Below the pieces are notes generated by a model that had not been told where the DNA came from, made no database searches, and worked only from the letters and a program-made list of their open reading frames with translations. A stretch of 64,000 nt of DNA from an uncultured Actinomycetaceae bacterium (GTDB taxonomy: Bacteria > Actinomycetota > Actinomycetes > Actinomycetales > Actinomycetaceae), in NCBI GenBank assembly GCA_902464405.1, contig CABQJD010000005.1, forward strand, positions 62,001 through 126,000, in the 5' to 3' direction. Position numbers and translations under genes: made by a program. Position 1 is the stretch's first letter; the number at the start of each line of letters is the position of its first letter. Below, piece after piece: positions 48,413 to 58,500 of the stretch.

Positions 48413-49549
48413 ATGAAGATTCTTGCGGCAATGAGTGGTGGTGTTGATTCCTCGGTAGCAACGGCACGAGCTGTTGAAGCTGGGCATGAGGTGACTGGTG
48501 TCTATCTCGCTCTTCACGCCAATTTAGCTAGTTCAGACGTGCCGACTGGGCCTATTCGGGGTTGTGGTAATCCTCAAGACAGAATCGACGCTGAGCGGAT
48601 CGCTGAGCAGCTAGGGATAGATTTTTATGTGTGGGATTACGCAGAGGAATTTTCCGCAATCGTCATCAAAGAGTTTTTGGGTCGCTATGCATCTGGGCAA
48701 ACTCCGAATCCCTGTGTTTATTGCAACGAGCACATAAAGTTTGCTGTGCTTCAACGCTACGCTCTCGAAAACGGCTACGACGCGGTTGCCACTGGGCACT
48801 ATGCCAGAATTTTGCCACACGAAGGCGCGAAATATCCTGGGCGTGGCAGTGAGCAAGTGGAACTGCATCGAGCGGTTTATCGAGATAAAGATCAGAGCTA
48901 CGTGCTCAGTGCGATTGGCAATGAAATGCTTAGTCACGCTCTTTTTCCCTTAGGAGATATGCCGTCTAAAGAAGCTGTGCGTGAGGAAGCAGAGCGCCGA
49001 GGCTTATTCGTCAGCTCAAAGCCGGAATCTTTCGATATTTGCTTTATTCCTGACGGCGATACTATTGGTTTTATTCGAGCTCGTCTCGGTGCGAAGCCAG
49101 GTGAAATTCGAGACGAAAGCGGAAGTGTGCTTGGGGAGCACGCTGGCGCAATTGGTTATACAGTTGGACAGCGCAAGGGTTTGGGGATTACGGTTCCTGC
49201 TGCTGACGGGCGTCCGCGCTACGTGCTTGATGTAGATGTGAAAGAAAACGTTGTGACGGTTGGTCCGAAAGAATCACTTGCAATCACTTATATTGAGGGT
49301 GAGAATCCAGTATGGCTTGCTGAAGAGCTCGATGTCGAGTCTGGGGTACAAGCTATGGTGCAGGTACGTGCGCATGGTCGAGAGCTTCCTGCTCATGTTC
49401 GTATTTCGGGTGATGGTGTGAATGAGCCGCGGCGCATGATCGTTCAGCTTCACGAAGAAGTGCGGGGGCTTCCAAAAGGGCAGTCTGTTGTCGTATATTC
49501 AGGAACGCGTGTGATCGGGCAAAGTGTAGTCGCTTCAACTACGCGCTAA
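48413..49549 (+). CDS. mnmA: tRNA-specific 2-thiouridylase
   Basis: A 378-aa enzyme that adds sulfur to U34 of tRNA-Lys, tRNA-Glu and tRNA-Gln using ATP and a persulfide relay. The PP-loop SGGVDSS is at residues 8-14. The catalytic cysteines are Cys101 ('TPNPCVYCNEHIKF') and Cys210 ('SFDICFIPDGD'). The C-terminal 'GAIGYTVGQRKGLGI' and 'EVRGLPKGQSVVVYSG' complete the family pattern. I chose ATG 48413; the frame extends back to 48365 but carries no homology there. Confidence 0.95.
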   Translation: MKILAAMSGGVDSSVATARAVEAGHEVTGVYLALHANLASSDVPTGPIRGCGNPQDRIDAERIAEQLGIDFYVWDYAEEFSAIVIKEFLGRYASGQTPNPCVYCNEHIKFAVLQRYALENGYDAVATGHYARILPHEGAKYPGRGSEQVELHRAVYRDKDQSYVLSAIGNEMLSHALFPLGDMPSKEAVREEAERRGLFVSSKPESFDICFIPDGDTIGFIRARLGAKPGEIRDESGSVLGEHAGAIGYTVGQRKGLGITVPAADGRPRYVLDVDVKENVVTVGPKESLAITYIEGENPVWLAEELDVESGVQAMVQVRAHGRELPAHVRISGDGVNEPRRMIVQLHEEVRGLPKGQSVVVYSGTRVIGQSVVASTTR

Positions 49550-49601
49550 TCGAAGGAAACCGAGCACTGGAATTTTCGCATTTTTTCGGGCAGTGAGGAT
49601 T

Positions 49602-49607
49602 TAGACT
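49602..49607 (+). promoter_or_regulatory. Candidate -10 for a leaderless uvrD2 transcript
   Basis: TAGACT at 49602-49607, 7 nt before ATG 49615. GAGGGC lies too close to the ATG to act as a Shine-Dalgarno sequence. Confidence 0.35.
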
Positions 49608-49614
49608 TGAGGGC

Positions 49615-51627
49615 ATGGTGGTAGACGATTTTCTCAGTGCGCTTGATGTGGAGCAATGCGAAGTAGCTCAGAATACGCGAGGTGCACTTTGCGTGCGTGC
49701 TGGTGCTGGCACTGGCAAGACCCGAGCTATAACGTATCGTATTGCGCAAGTAGTTCGGACAGGAGTTGTCCGCCCGCAGCAGATACTCGCAGTCACGTTC
49801 ACTAAGCGAGCTGCGGGAGAGATGCGTTCACGATTGCGCAATTTAGGTGTGTACGGTGTGCAGGCGCGTACGTTTCATTCTGCTGCGCTCTCGCAGTTAC
49901 GCTATTTTTGGCCTCAGGCAATTGGTGGGAGGGTGCCTGAGATTAAAGAATCGAAGGCTGTATTTGTTTCCTCTGCTGCAGCGCAGCTCGGTATTTCGAA
50001 TGATTTGGTGACTGTGCGTGATCTATCAGCTGAAATTGAATGGGCAAAGGTATCTTTGGTAACGCCCGAGGATTATCCTGCGCGTGCCCGTGAAGCAGGC
50101 AGAATAGGAGTTGCGAATCAAACTCCCGAAGAGATCGCACAGGTGATGAAACTTTATGAAAAATTAAAAACTGAGCGTGCGGTGATTGATTTTGAAGATG
50201 TGATCCTTATTTTGATCGGGATACTACTTGATCGCCCAGATATTGCTCGTGCTATTCGTGATCAGTACACATACTTTGTGGTTGATGAATACCAAGACGT
50301 TTCGCCAATGCAACATCGTTTGCTGCAGCTATGGCTTGGAGGGCGCAAGAATATTTGCGTTGTGGGAGATCCTGCCCAGACGATTTTTACTTTCACAGGA
50401 GCGACGAGTGCCTATCTGGAAAATTTTTCGCGAGAATTTCGTGGGTGTGCCGAAGTGACGCTCGATCGCAACTATCGTTCAACTCCAGAAATTATTGCTC
50501 TGGCGAATACTATTGTGCGCTCGGGTACGGGAGTTGAATCGATACGTTTGCGTGCAATGAATGCCGAAGGAAGTCCTGTTCATTTTTTGACGTTTTCTCA
50601 TGGAATTCAAGAAGCTGAAGGAGTAGCACGGCGTATTGTGCATTTACGGGTGCAGGGCGTGCGTCTCGATCGTATTGCTGTGCTCTATCGAACGAACTCT
50701 CAATCGCAGGAGTTTGAACGTGCACTTCAAGAATCTGGCATTCCGTATGTACTGCAAGGGCAAGAGAGCTTTTTTAGGCGCAAGGAAATACGCGAAGCGA
50801 TGGTTGCGCTGAGGGTGCAAGCGCGTGATACCGAGCATGGAAAGGGTCTACCTGATGATCTTCCCGATGTGGTTGATAAAGTACTGCGTTCAATGGGGTG
50901 GCGTCCAGAGGGTCCGAGTATACAAGGGGCGAGCAGGGAGCGTTGGGAGTCTCTTGATACTTTGAGAATTCTTGCTACCGAGTTGTGGGAGGAACGACGA
51001 GCAGGAATTCGAGAATTTGTGGCAGAGCTGGAAGAGAGGAATGCTGATCAGAATACGCCATCAACGAATGCCGTGGTGCTCTCATCTCTTCATGCAGCAA
51101 AGGGATTGGAATGGGATATCGTTTTCTTAGTTGGATTAGCGCAAGGAGTGCTACCAATTAACTATGCTACGGAAAAAACCGACATTGAAGAAGAAAAACG
51201 TTTGCTCTATGTAGGGATTACCCGAGCTCGAAGTGAGCTTTATATGAGCTATGCTCACGCTTATGGAAATCGTCAGGGGAATAAAATATCGCAATTTCTG
51301 GAGGAAGTCTGGCCGAAAGATCAGTCAAGATCTACTCGTGCTCGTCAGCGTTTGGTGCGTGAAGCAAAACAATTTGAGCATGAAGATGCTCATGTGCAGG
51401 AAGTGTTTGAGTATTTAGTTTTGTGGCGTATGGGCAAAGCAGAGGAGCTTAATAAGCCTGCACATTTTATTTTTAATGATTCTGCGCTGCGTTCTATTGC
51501 GCGTGAGATGCCAAAAAATTTGGCAGAGCTTGGAAAAATTCGCGGAATTGGCACATTAAAGCTCACAAGTTATGGGCTTGATATCTTGCATATTCTCGAT
51601 AAGTTTCGAGGGGGCGCAGAAAATTAG
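49615..51627 (+). CDS. uvrD2: Superfamily 1 DNA helicase with C-terminal HRDC domain (UvrD2)
   Basis: A 670-aa 3'-5' helicase of the UvrD/PcrA group. Walker A 'AGAGTGKT' is at residues 29-36, the Q motif lies just ahead, Walker B 'YFVVDEYQDVSP' is near 220, 'GDPAQTIFTFTGAT' is motif III, and 'SSLHAAKGLEWDIVFLVGL' and 'EEKRLLYVGITRAR' are motifs V and VI. The last 80 residues form an HRDC domain ('NDSALRSIAREMPKNLAELGKIRGIG'), the feature that separates UvrD2 from UvrD1. It is placed beside the ThiF-like, zincin-like and PDZ-Lon genes as in mycobacteria. Confidence 0.93.
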   Translation: MVVDDFLSALDVEQCEVAQNTRGALCVRAGAGTGKTRAITYRIAQVVRTGVVRPQQILAVTFTKRAAGEMRSRLRNLGVYGVQARTFHSAALSQLRYFWPQAIGGRVPEIKESKAVFVSSAAAQLGISNDLVTVRDLSAEIEWAKVSLVTPEDYPARAREAGRIGVANQTPEEIAQVMKLYEKLKTERAVIDFEDVILILIGILLDRPDIARAIRDQYTYFVVDEYQDVSPMQHRLLQLWLGGRKNICVVGDPAQTIFTFTGATSAYLENFSREFRGCAEVTLDRNYRSTPEIIALANTIVRSGTGVESIRLRAMNAEGSPVHFLTFSHGIQEAEGVARRIVHLRVQGVRLDRIAVLYRTNSQSQEFERALQESGIPYVLQGQESFFRRKEIREAMVALRVQARDTEHGKGLPDDLPDVVDKVLRSMGWRPEGPSIQGASRERWESLDTLRILATELWEERRAGIREFVAELEERNADQNTPSTNAVVLSSLHAAKGLEWDIVFLVGLAQGVLPINYATEKTDIEEEKRLLYVGITRARSELYMSYAHAYGNRQGNKISQFLEEVWPKDQSRSTRARQRLVREAKQFEHEDAHVQEVFEYLVLWRMGKAEELNKPAHFIFNDSALRSIAREMPKNLAELGKIRGIGTLKLTSYGLDILHILDKFRGGAEN

Positions 51628-51700
51628 ATTGGTACGTGATTTATTTCGATCTTTTGCTACGTGAATAATCGTTGTGCATTAGTAGCTACTGTGCGAAAAG

Positions 51701-52693
51701 TTATTTCGAGGAGCTGTGCGCTGCATCTTTTGGTGATAGTGCACAAGAGAGTCTGCATGAGCACGATGGGTGAAAGGTGACGGCAAGGAGGCGTGGTTCA
51801 TCGTCAGGCAATCCAAGGCGATAGACGTTCTCGCGCAGTTTGCACGCAGTGCCATCAATCTCCGAAAGTATAGATGCGCATGCGAGCGAGGCTGCTAGTT
51901 CACGGTTGGTGATGCTGGGGCGAGCTGGCGGAGAGGCGAAGGCTTGCGGCGCTATCATTGCCCACGCTGGATCGGCATCTATTCTGTGCAGATGAATGCA
52001 ATAGGAGCATGGCGAAGTGTGCTCTAGGGTTAAAGGCCCAATATAAGTGTCGATTTCTTCAACCCACGTATGTAAGACGGGTATTGATTCTGCGCTGTAT
52101 TTTGCGGAAATGTGAGGGTTAATTCCGTGAGATCCGCTCAGAAATACGAGCGAGGGGGATGAGGATGCTGACGTGTGAATATGAGGGTTGATGTTGCGCA
52201 GCGCAGTCGCAAGAGCGTGAATCCGAGGAAGCCCAAGCATTCTTTGGCTTAGAGCTGGGTGATCACGTGCTGTCACGTATGAGTTGTCTGAGGTTGTTAT
52301 TCTTCCAATACCTGATTCTGCGAGCAAAAGTGCTACGGCTGTACCGATTTCGTCGAGTGTATGAATATGGACGTGCGCTGAGCTGCGGCTGTCGGGTGGT
52401 TGCCGTCTTGCGCGTCGGTAAGCTTCACTGTCTGGTGTGTGTGGTGTATCAGTATTAAGAAAACCTGCGCTGTGTAAAAGTGATAAGACGTATTTCGCTC
52501 GCGATGGGCTGATGGTAAGTTCGTGAGCACGTTTCATAATTTCTGTTTCAGTGTGCGGCGTAGTAAGAGCTTCGACGAGCGTGATTTCCTGGGGGTGTAA
52601 AGAATCGAGGCTCGCTCCAGCACGTGGATCGATTCCGAGCTGCGCTGATGATGTGCTCGTCCAGTAGATATTGAGTCCAGGAGTGATGTGCAT
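51701..52693 (-). CDS. ThiF/TOMM-cyclodehydratase-like protein, stand-alone
   Basis: A 330-aa protein. The middle contains 'GTAVALLLAESGIGRITTSDNSYV' (about residues 117-140), a degenerate Rossmann-like ThiF segment. Two paired cysteine sites, Cys229/Cys232 ('PCSYCIHLHRIDADPAW') and Cys311/Cys313 ('HPSCSCRLSC'), probably bind zinc. The phrase C-x-x-C-x-x-L-H-R-x-D-x-D-P-x-W is the hallmark of TOMM-type leader-binding/ThiF-like proteins. The N-terminal part resembles a winged-helix recognition domain. No YcaO partner or precursor peptide gene is adjacent. I chose ATG 52693; the frame upstream overlaps a terminator hairpin. A similar gene lies near uvrD2 in mycobacteria, from memory. Confidence 0.75.
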   Translation of the reverse strand: MHITPGLNIYWTSTSSAQLGIDPRAGASLDSLHPQEITLVEALTTPHTETEIMKRAHELTISPSRAKYVLSLLHSAGFLNTDTPHTPDSEAYRRARRQPPDSRSSAHVHIHTLDEIGTAVALLLAESGIGRITTSDNSYVTARDHPALSQRMLGLPRIHALATALRNINPHIHTSASSSPSLVFLSGSHGINPHISAKYSAESIPVLHTWVEEIDTYIGPLTLEHTSPCSYCIHLHRIDADPAWAMIAPQAFASPPARPSITNRELAASLACASILSEIDGTACKLRENVYRLGLPDDEPRLLAVTFHPSCSCRLSCALSPKDAAHSSSK

Positions 52694-52757
52694 ATAAATT
52701 CCTCTGCAAAACGTGCCAGCAAATCTGGCAGTGTGCACATCATAGCGCGAAATGAAA

Positions 52758-52804
52758 AGACACCCTATACTTATCCACAAGGTGTGGATAAGTATAGGGT
52801 GTCT
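52758..52804 (-). terminator. Perfect 22-bp hairpin terminator
   Basis: Positions 52758-52779 are the exact reverse complement of 52783-52804, with a 3-nt loop. On the minus strand the stem is followed by TTTCATTTCG. It lies 17 nt past the stop of the zincin-like gene and ahead of the ThiF-like gene. Confidence 0.85.
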
Positions 52805-52821
52805 GAGCGTTCTAGTAGATA

Positions 52822-54222
52822 TTATTCTTCGTTTGAGGAACCATCAGCTTCGTTGAAAAGATCTTCAAGGAACGAATCAAGCTCGGCTTCAATATCGCTG
52901 GGTGAAGATTTTTCAAAAAATTTCTCAGGCGCTGTAAGAAGCTCTGGTGTTGGAAGGATGTCTGGATGCGCCCAAAGCGCATCGCGCTTACTTGTGCCAA
53001 TTTTGATATCAGCCATCTGCCAGAACGCTTCTGCTTCGCGAACCGATTTAGGAGTGAGCTGCATACCGAGCTGTGATTCCCACATTGCTCTGCCTGGGTT
53101 GTCGGTAGCGTAGCGGCGAGTAAGCATTTCTCGAAGCGCAATGGCATCGGGAAGATGAGGGGTTACTGCTTGAAGAGATACGTGTGCCACCCATCCTTCA
53201 ACAAGAGACAAGAGATATTCCAATCGTGCAAGCAGCTTTTCTTGATGATCTGTGAGCTCAAGTGTGAATACGCTTGAAAGATCGAGAGTGGTGATCGGTT
53301 CCTGGCTTCCCAGGGATTCGCGCAATTGCTCTTCGATAGCCTGTGTATCGATTTGTATATCACGTGCAAATGCTGCCACTGTATCGAGCACTGTTGAGCG
53401 TAGCCAAGGAACTTGTGAATAAAGGCGCGAGGCGGCGCTTTCTCGAGCAGCAATATAAAGTAAGACGTCGCGCTGTGCAACCTCTAAATCTGCAGAAAAT
53501 TCAGCCACATTTGAGGGGATAAGAGCTGCGCTTGTGCCTTCGGTAAGAGGAAGGGCAGCGTCGGTGCTACCGAACGAACGATCTGCAAGCTCTGCCAAAG
53601 CAGATCCGTATTGCACGCCAATCATCGTTGCTGTTATATTTCCCATGAATTTTGCAGGATTGCCAAACATCATGCGCATTTCTTCAGGCATAGAGTCCAG
53701 CTGTTCATTGAAAGTGTCGCTGAAAGCACGTGAGATATTTTCACCCACGGGTTCTAGAAGTTTTCTGAGAGTCGGCAGTGCATGTGCCACAAAATCAAGG
53801 CGAGTCCATGCCATACTAGGCCCTTGTGCTGGATAAAAATCAGTTGCAGTGTCTAACCAGAATGACGCCGTGCGTAGAGCTTCTCTGGCAGCGTCACCTT
53901 CGGAAGCTGTGAGTTGATCGAACCGTTTGCTCGTAATAGTTTCTCGTGCGACCTGCTCGCAAATTTTCCAATTCACTGGACCTTCGCTATGAGAGCCGAG
54001 CATTGATTGGATTTGCTGTGTAATGAGAGTGAAGTTCTTGCCGCTGAGGATATTGCCCATACCGTTCAGGGGATCCAGCCCTTGCTGGTTGAGAGCCTTT
54101 TCGATGTCTTCTGCTGCGGCGTCACCAAAAATCGCGCGCATCATATCCTGCCAGTTCTGCGGCTGCTCGCCATCTGGCATTGGAAAGCCAAAGCTATTGG
54201 GATCGTTCGGGTCGTGGCTCAT
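52822..54222 (-). CDS. Zincin-like actinobacterial protein (DUF2342 type), motif degenerate
   Basis: A 466-aa protein matching the actinobacterial family often named zinc-dependent metalloprotease or F420-biosynthesis-associated protein. Recognisable parts are 'MSHDPNDPNSFGF', 'WTRLDFVAHALPTLRKLLEPVG', 'NPAKFMGNITATMIGVQYGSALAELADRSFG', 'VPWLRSTVLDTVAAFARDI' and 'LEYLLSLVEGWVAHV'. Where a metal-binding HExxH-like helix is expected, it reads 'ARESAASRLY' (residues 259-268), with no histidine, so a zinc protease activity is doubtful. The acidic C-terminus ends in Glu/Asp-rich residues. ATG 54222 has AAGGAG upstream. It is divergent from the PDZ-Lon protease gene, with 40 nt between them. Confidence 0.78.
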   Translation of the reverse strand: MSHDPNDPNSFGFPMPDGEQPQNWQDMMRAIFGDAAAEDIEKALNQQGLDPLNGMGNILSGKNFTLITQQIQSMLGSHSEGPVNWKICEQVARETITSKRFDQLTASEGDAAREALRTASFWLDTATDFYPAQGPSMAWTRLDFVAHALPTLRKLLEPVGENISRAFSDTFNEQLDSMPEEMRMMFGNPAKFMGNITATMIGVQYGSALAELADRSFGSTDAALPLTEGTSAALIPSNVAEFSADLEVAQRDVLLYIAARESAASRLYSQVPWLRSTVLDTVAAFARDIQIDTQAIEEQLRESLGSQEPITTLDLSSVFTLELTDHQEKLLARLEYLLSLVEGWVAHVSLQAVTPHLPDAIALREMLTRRYATDNPGRAMWESQLGMQLTPKSVREAEAFWQMADIKIGTSKRDALWAHPDILPTPELLTAPEKFFEKSSPSDIEAELDSFLEDLFNEADGSSNEE

Positions 54223-54250
54223 GCATATCTCCTTATTAAGGTTTATACAG

Positions 54251-54256
54251 TAGTAT
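54251..54256 (+). promoter_or_regulatory. Candidate -10 for a leaderless PDZ-Lon protease transcript
   Basis: TAGTAT at 54251-54256, 6 nt before the GTG at 54263, in the 40-nt gap between divergent genes. Confidence 0.35.
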
Positions 54257-54262
54257 ATCCGC

Positions 54263-55402
54263 GTGTATCGAATCTTCTCTCTTCGTCAGCCCCAGGCAGA
54301 AAGATATATGCGCCACGTTCCCACGCGAATGCAGGCGCTATGCATTCTGTTTGTATGCATGCTGATGCTTTGTCTGTCTTTACCCACGAGTTATGTGGTG
54401 GAGGGAGCTGGCCCAGCTCTTGATGTTAATGGCGAGATTTCAGGAAAAAAGATCGTCACTATTTCCGGGGAGCAAACCTACCCTACTCAGTCACAGCTTT
54501 TTTTGACGACTGTGACGGCATGGGGAACCGCAGATCAAGGAGTTTCTGGTTTCCAGGCACTTCGGGCGTTGATTGATCCACATGAGCAGCTTTATCCAGT
54601 GCGAGCACTTTATCCAGCTTCGCTGACTGCTGAAGAAGTTGCTCGCAAAGATACACAGGCTATGGAATCTTCACAGGATTCCGCAGCTGCTGTTGCTATG
54701 ACTCTTGCTGGTTTGCCAGTCATAGAAAAACTAACGGTAGCGTCAGTCGATGAGCGGTTTCCTGCAGGTAAATATCTGAAAGTGGGCGACGAGCTGCAGT
54801 TAATGCGCGAGCATGGTGCTGATGAATATCGAGAAGTGAAGAATTTTCTTGATGTTTCAACGTTTATGAAGTCGATCCAGCCAGGGCAGATTATTGATCT
54901 TCGCGTTCTTCGAAATGGTGAAGTTGAAGAATTTTCCTTCGAGGCAGCATCGCCAGAGCCAGATACGACTGGTTGGGTACGCCCAGGGGCAATGATTGGC
55001 GTAGGGCTTCAGGTCAGTGACATCGAGTTTCCAGCAAACGCTGAGTACGCCGTGGATAATATCGGCGGACCTAGTGCTGGCATGATGTTTGCTCTCGGCA
55101 TTTATGATGCTCTCACAGAGGGCTCTCTTGCTGGGAAGTCGGTGATTGGTGGCACTGGCACAATAAACTGGAACGGCGATGTAGGAGCGATTGGAGGAAT
55201 TACCCATAAAATGCTCGGTGCGCACAAAGCAGGAGTTACTGATTTTTTGGCTCCTGCAGCTAACTGTGCCGAAACTGCTGGTTATATTCCTGAAGGGATG
55301 CGCGTATGGGCTGTTCGAAATATTTCTGAGGCAATTGCCGCAGCTGAAGCAATAGGAGAAGGCGATACATCAGAGCTCACAGCGTGTAGCGCGATCCGCT
55401 AG
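54263..55402 (+). CDS. Membrane-anchored PDZ-Lon protease (YlbL type)
   Basis: A 379-aa protein with one N-terminal membrane helix (about residues 24-42). A PDZ-like domain follows (about 150-228, 'LPVIEKLTVASVDERFPAG' to 'VLRNGEVEEFSFEA'), then a C-terminal Lon-type peptidase domain. The catalytic dyad is Ser271 in 'GGPSAGMMFALG' and Lys316 in 'GGITHKMLGAHKAG'. It probably cleaves membrane or secreted proteins outside the cytoplasmic membrane. I used the GTG at 54263 because it fits a leaderless start; ATG 54308 with GAAAGA upstream is the alternative and keeps the membrane helix. Confidence 0.88.
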   Translation: MYRIFSLRQPQAERYMRHVPTRMQALCILFVCMLMLCLSLPTSYVVEGAGPALDVNGEISGKKIVTISGEQTYPTQSQLFLTTVTAWGTADQGVSGFQALRALIDPHEQLYPVRALYPASLTAEEVARKDTQAMESSQDSAAAVAMTLAGLPVIEKLTVASVDERFPAGKYLKVGDELQLMREHGADEYREVKNFLDVSTFMKSIQPGQIIDLRVLRNGEVEEFSFEAASPEPDTTGWVRPGAMIGVGLQVSDIEFPANAEYAVDNIGGPSAGMMFALGIYDALTEGSLAGKSVIGGTGTINWNGDVGAIGGITHKMLGAHKAGVTDFLAPAANCAETAGYIPEGMRVWAVRNISEAIAAAEAIGEGDTSELTACSAIR

Positions 55403-55531
55403 TATGCAAAAGTGTATAGGAACTGAAACTTTCACTCAGAAAAGAAATATTTGAGATGGAAGAAGCGTTCACTTGCCGCTAAATTTTTATAAGGCGTGCA
55501 CGTCAAGGTGAGGCTGTGCAGCAAAATTTGG

Positions 55532-55537
55532 TAGCGT
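55532..55537 (+). promoter_or_regulatory. Candidate -10 for a leaderless UPF0182 transcript
   Basis: TAGCGT at 55532-55537, 7 nt before ATG 55545, with no Shine-Dalgarno sequence. Confidence 0.35.
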
Positions 55538-55544
55538 GTGAAGT

Positions 55545-58500
55545 ATGTCAACTACCTCTTTTGCACAGTGGCGCCCTGAGCGCCCAGATAAGCCGCAGAT
55601 GGAGCTGAAAAAGGGTGCATTTATCCCCACCCTTGTTGTGCTTGCTGCGTTGTTGTTTAGTCTTGTAGGTTTTTCTGCTTTCTACACGGATGTGAAATGG
55701 TTTGAGCAAATAAAAGCGGTGCGAGTATTTTGGACTCAATGGGGTGCGCTAATCGCTCTCGGTGCTATAGGTTTTGCGCTGGTAGCGGTGGCACTTATCG
55801 TGAACTTGGCAATTGCTGTGCGCGCATCAGCTCTTTCAAGTGGAAGAAAATGGCTTGTGCTGGGGCTTGTTCCAGCTCTTGCTGGTCTCTTTTTCGGTAC
55901 AGGGCTTGCTTCTCAATGGCGTACGTTCTTGCTTTGGCTCAATCGATCTTCTTTCGGAAAAACAGACCCTGAATACTCATTCGATGTGAGTTTCTATGTA
56001 TTCACTTTGCCTGTGCTTCATCAAATCGTTGGATTTACGATGCTTCTTATGTTGCTTTCAGCTGTTGGTGCTGCTGGAGGTTACTGGTTGAGCGGTGATC
56101 TCTATGCTGTGAAAGGAAAGCTGCACGCGAAGAAAAAAGTGCACATCCATCTTGGGATTCTTACCTCGATTTTCACTTTAGCGTTGGCGGCAACCCTATG
56201 GCTTGGGCGTTATGATCTCTTGATTGGAAATAATGAGAAATTCTCTGGTGCGACGTTTACCGATATTAAAGCTTCGAAGCCGGGTCTTACCATTCTCGCG
56301 ATCGCTGTTGTGCTTGTTGCCGCACTCTTTATATGGGCTGGTATTTCTAGAAAGTGGAAGTTAGCGGCAATCGGAGTTGTGGCAACTGTGGCTGTCGGGT
56401 TGGTCCTCACAGGGCTCTATCCCTATTTGATGCAGAAATTCAAAGTTGATCCAAATGCCGCTGAGCTGGAATCAACCTATATTCAGCGCAATATCGACGC
56501 TACTCGTGCTGCATATGGAATTGACGAGGTAGAAACCCAGCAGTATGCGGCGCGGACGACTGCAGAACCTGGGCAGCTTCGTCAAGATTCACAGACGGCG
56601 GCGCAGATTCGTCTACTAGATCCGAATATCGTCACCCCAAGCTTCAACCAGCTGCAGCAAAACCGTCAGTATTACGAGTTTGTGGATCCACTGGTGGTTG
56701 ATCGCTATACCATCGAGGGTAAGCTGCGCGATACGGTAATCGGTGTGCGCGAGCTTAATCTCGATGGGCTTTCTAATGAACGCCGTTCTTGGGTGAACGA
56801 TCATACCGTTTATACGCACGGTTTTGGTGTTGCCACGGCATATGGAAATACGATGACGGCGAAGGGCGATCCAAACTTCTGGGAAGCTGGTATTCCTTCG
56901 TCTGGAGAGTTGGGAGAGTACGAGCCGCGCGTCTATTTCGGGCAGCAGAGTCCGAGTTATTCAATTGTCGGGGCGCCTGACGGCACAGATCCTTGGGAGC
57001 TTGATTATCCTGATGATAAAGCTACAAACGGGCAAGTCAATACTACTTATGCTGGAGATGGCGGTCCTAAGATTTCAAACTTCTTCGACAAGCTTATGTA
57101 TGCGATTCGCTTCCGCTCTATAGAGTTATTCTTTTCTGATCGCGTGACTAATGAGAGCCAAATATTATTTGACCGCGATCCTCACGATCGAGTGGCAAAA
57201 GTTGCACCATATCTCACACTCGATTCAAAAGCTGTTCCAGCGGTTGTAGATATGGATGATAATCCAGATACGCCTAAGCAACTGGTCTGGATTATTGACG
57301 GCTATACTACGTCAAATAACTATCCGTATTCAGCTCGTGAGACGCTGCAAGATGCAACAGCTGATTCGCGCAATGCTGCAGGTCTTGTTTCCACTTATGA
57401 AGAAGTGAACTATATTCGCAACTCTGTGAAAGCAGTTGTTAATGCGTATGACGGTTCCGTCACTGTTTACCAGTGGGATCAGGAAGATCCGATTATCAAT
57501 GCGTGGAGTAAAATTTTCCCTGGGCAGATCACGCCTTTGGCGCAGATGCCAGGAGATTTGATTGCTCATGTGCGATATCCAGAAGATTTGTTTAAAGTGC
57601 AGCGTACGCTGCTTGCGCGCTATCACGTCACCGATGCAAAGAGTTTCTACTCGGGTGGCGATTTCTGGCAGGTGCCGCGTGAACCAACAACGCGCGCTAA
57701 GGATACAGACAGTGCAAAAGCTGCAACTGCACCAGCTCAGCCTCCCTACTATCTCACTTTGCAAATGCCTGGGCAGGATTCCGCTAGTTTCTCGCTTACC
57801 ACAAGCTATATTCCAGGCGGTAATACAAACAGAAACGTGATGACGGGCTTCTTAGCAGCTGATTCAAACGCAGGGAATACTACAGGGAAGATTGGGGGAA
57901 ATTATGGAAAACTCCGTCTGCTTGAGGCTCCGCGTGATCTGACTGTGAGCGGTCCGGGGCAGGCAGAAAATACAATGCTCGCCGATCCAGCTGTTTCTAC
58001 GGCCTTGAATCTCCTGCGTCAGGGCGGCACGCAGGTGGAGGAAGGTAACTTACTTTCGCTTCCAATTGGGGGAGGCTTGCTCTACGTGCAGCCGATTTAC
58101 GTTCAGGCATCGCAGGGGACGCAGTATCCGACGTTGCAGTACGTGCTCGCTCTTTTTGGCGATCAAGTAGGTTTTGCTCCAACTCTTGATGAAGCGCTGA
58201 ATCAGGTCTTTGGTGGTGATTCTGGCGTTGAAGCGGGCGATGCTGCTATTGCTGGGAAGAAGGAAGATCCAGTAGGGGGAGCATCTGGTGATAAGCCTGC
58301 ATCTTCATCGAGTAGTAAAGCAGCAGCTGGAACGGCAGGATCTGGTGATTCTAGTACTTCTGAAAAGGGTGTGCAGTCTACTACCCCTTCAGCTCCACCG
58401 GCAACTGGCACAGCTCAGGAGCGTTTAGATTCTGCATTAGCGAATGCGCAATCTGCTTTAGATGCAGCTAATAAGGCTCGAGAAAGCGGAGATTGGGCTG

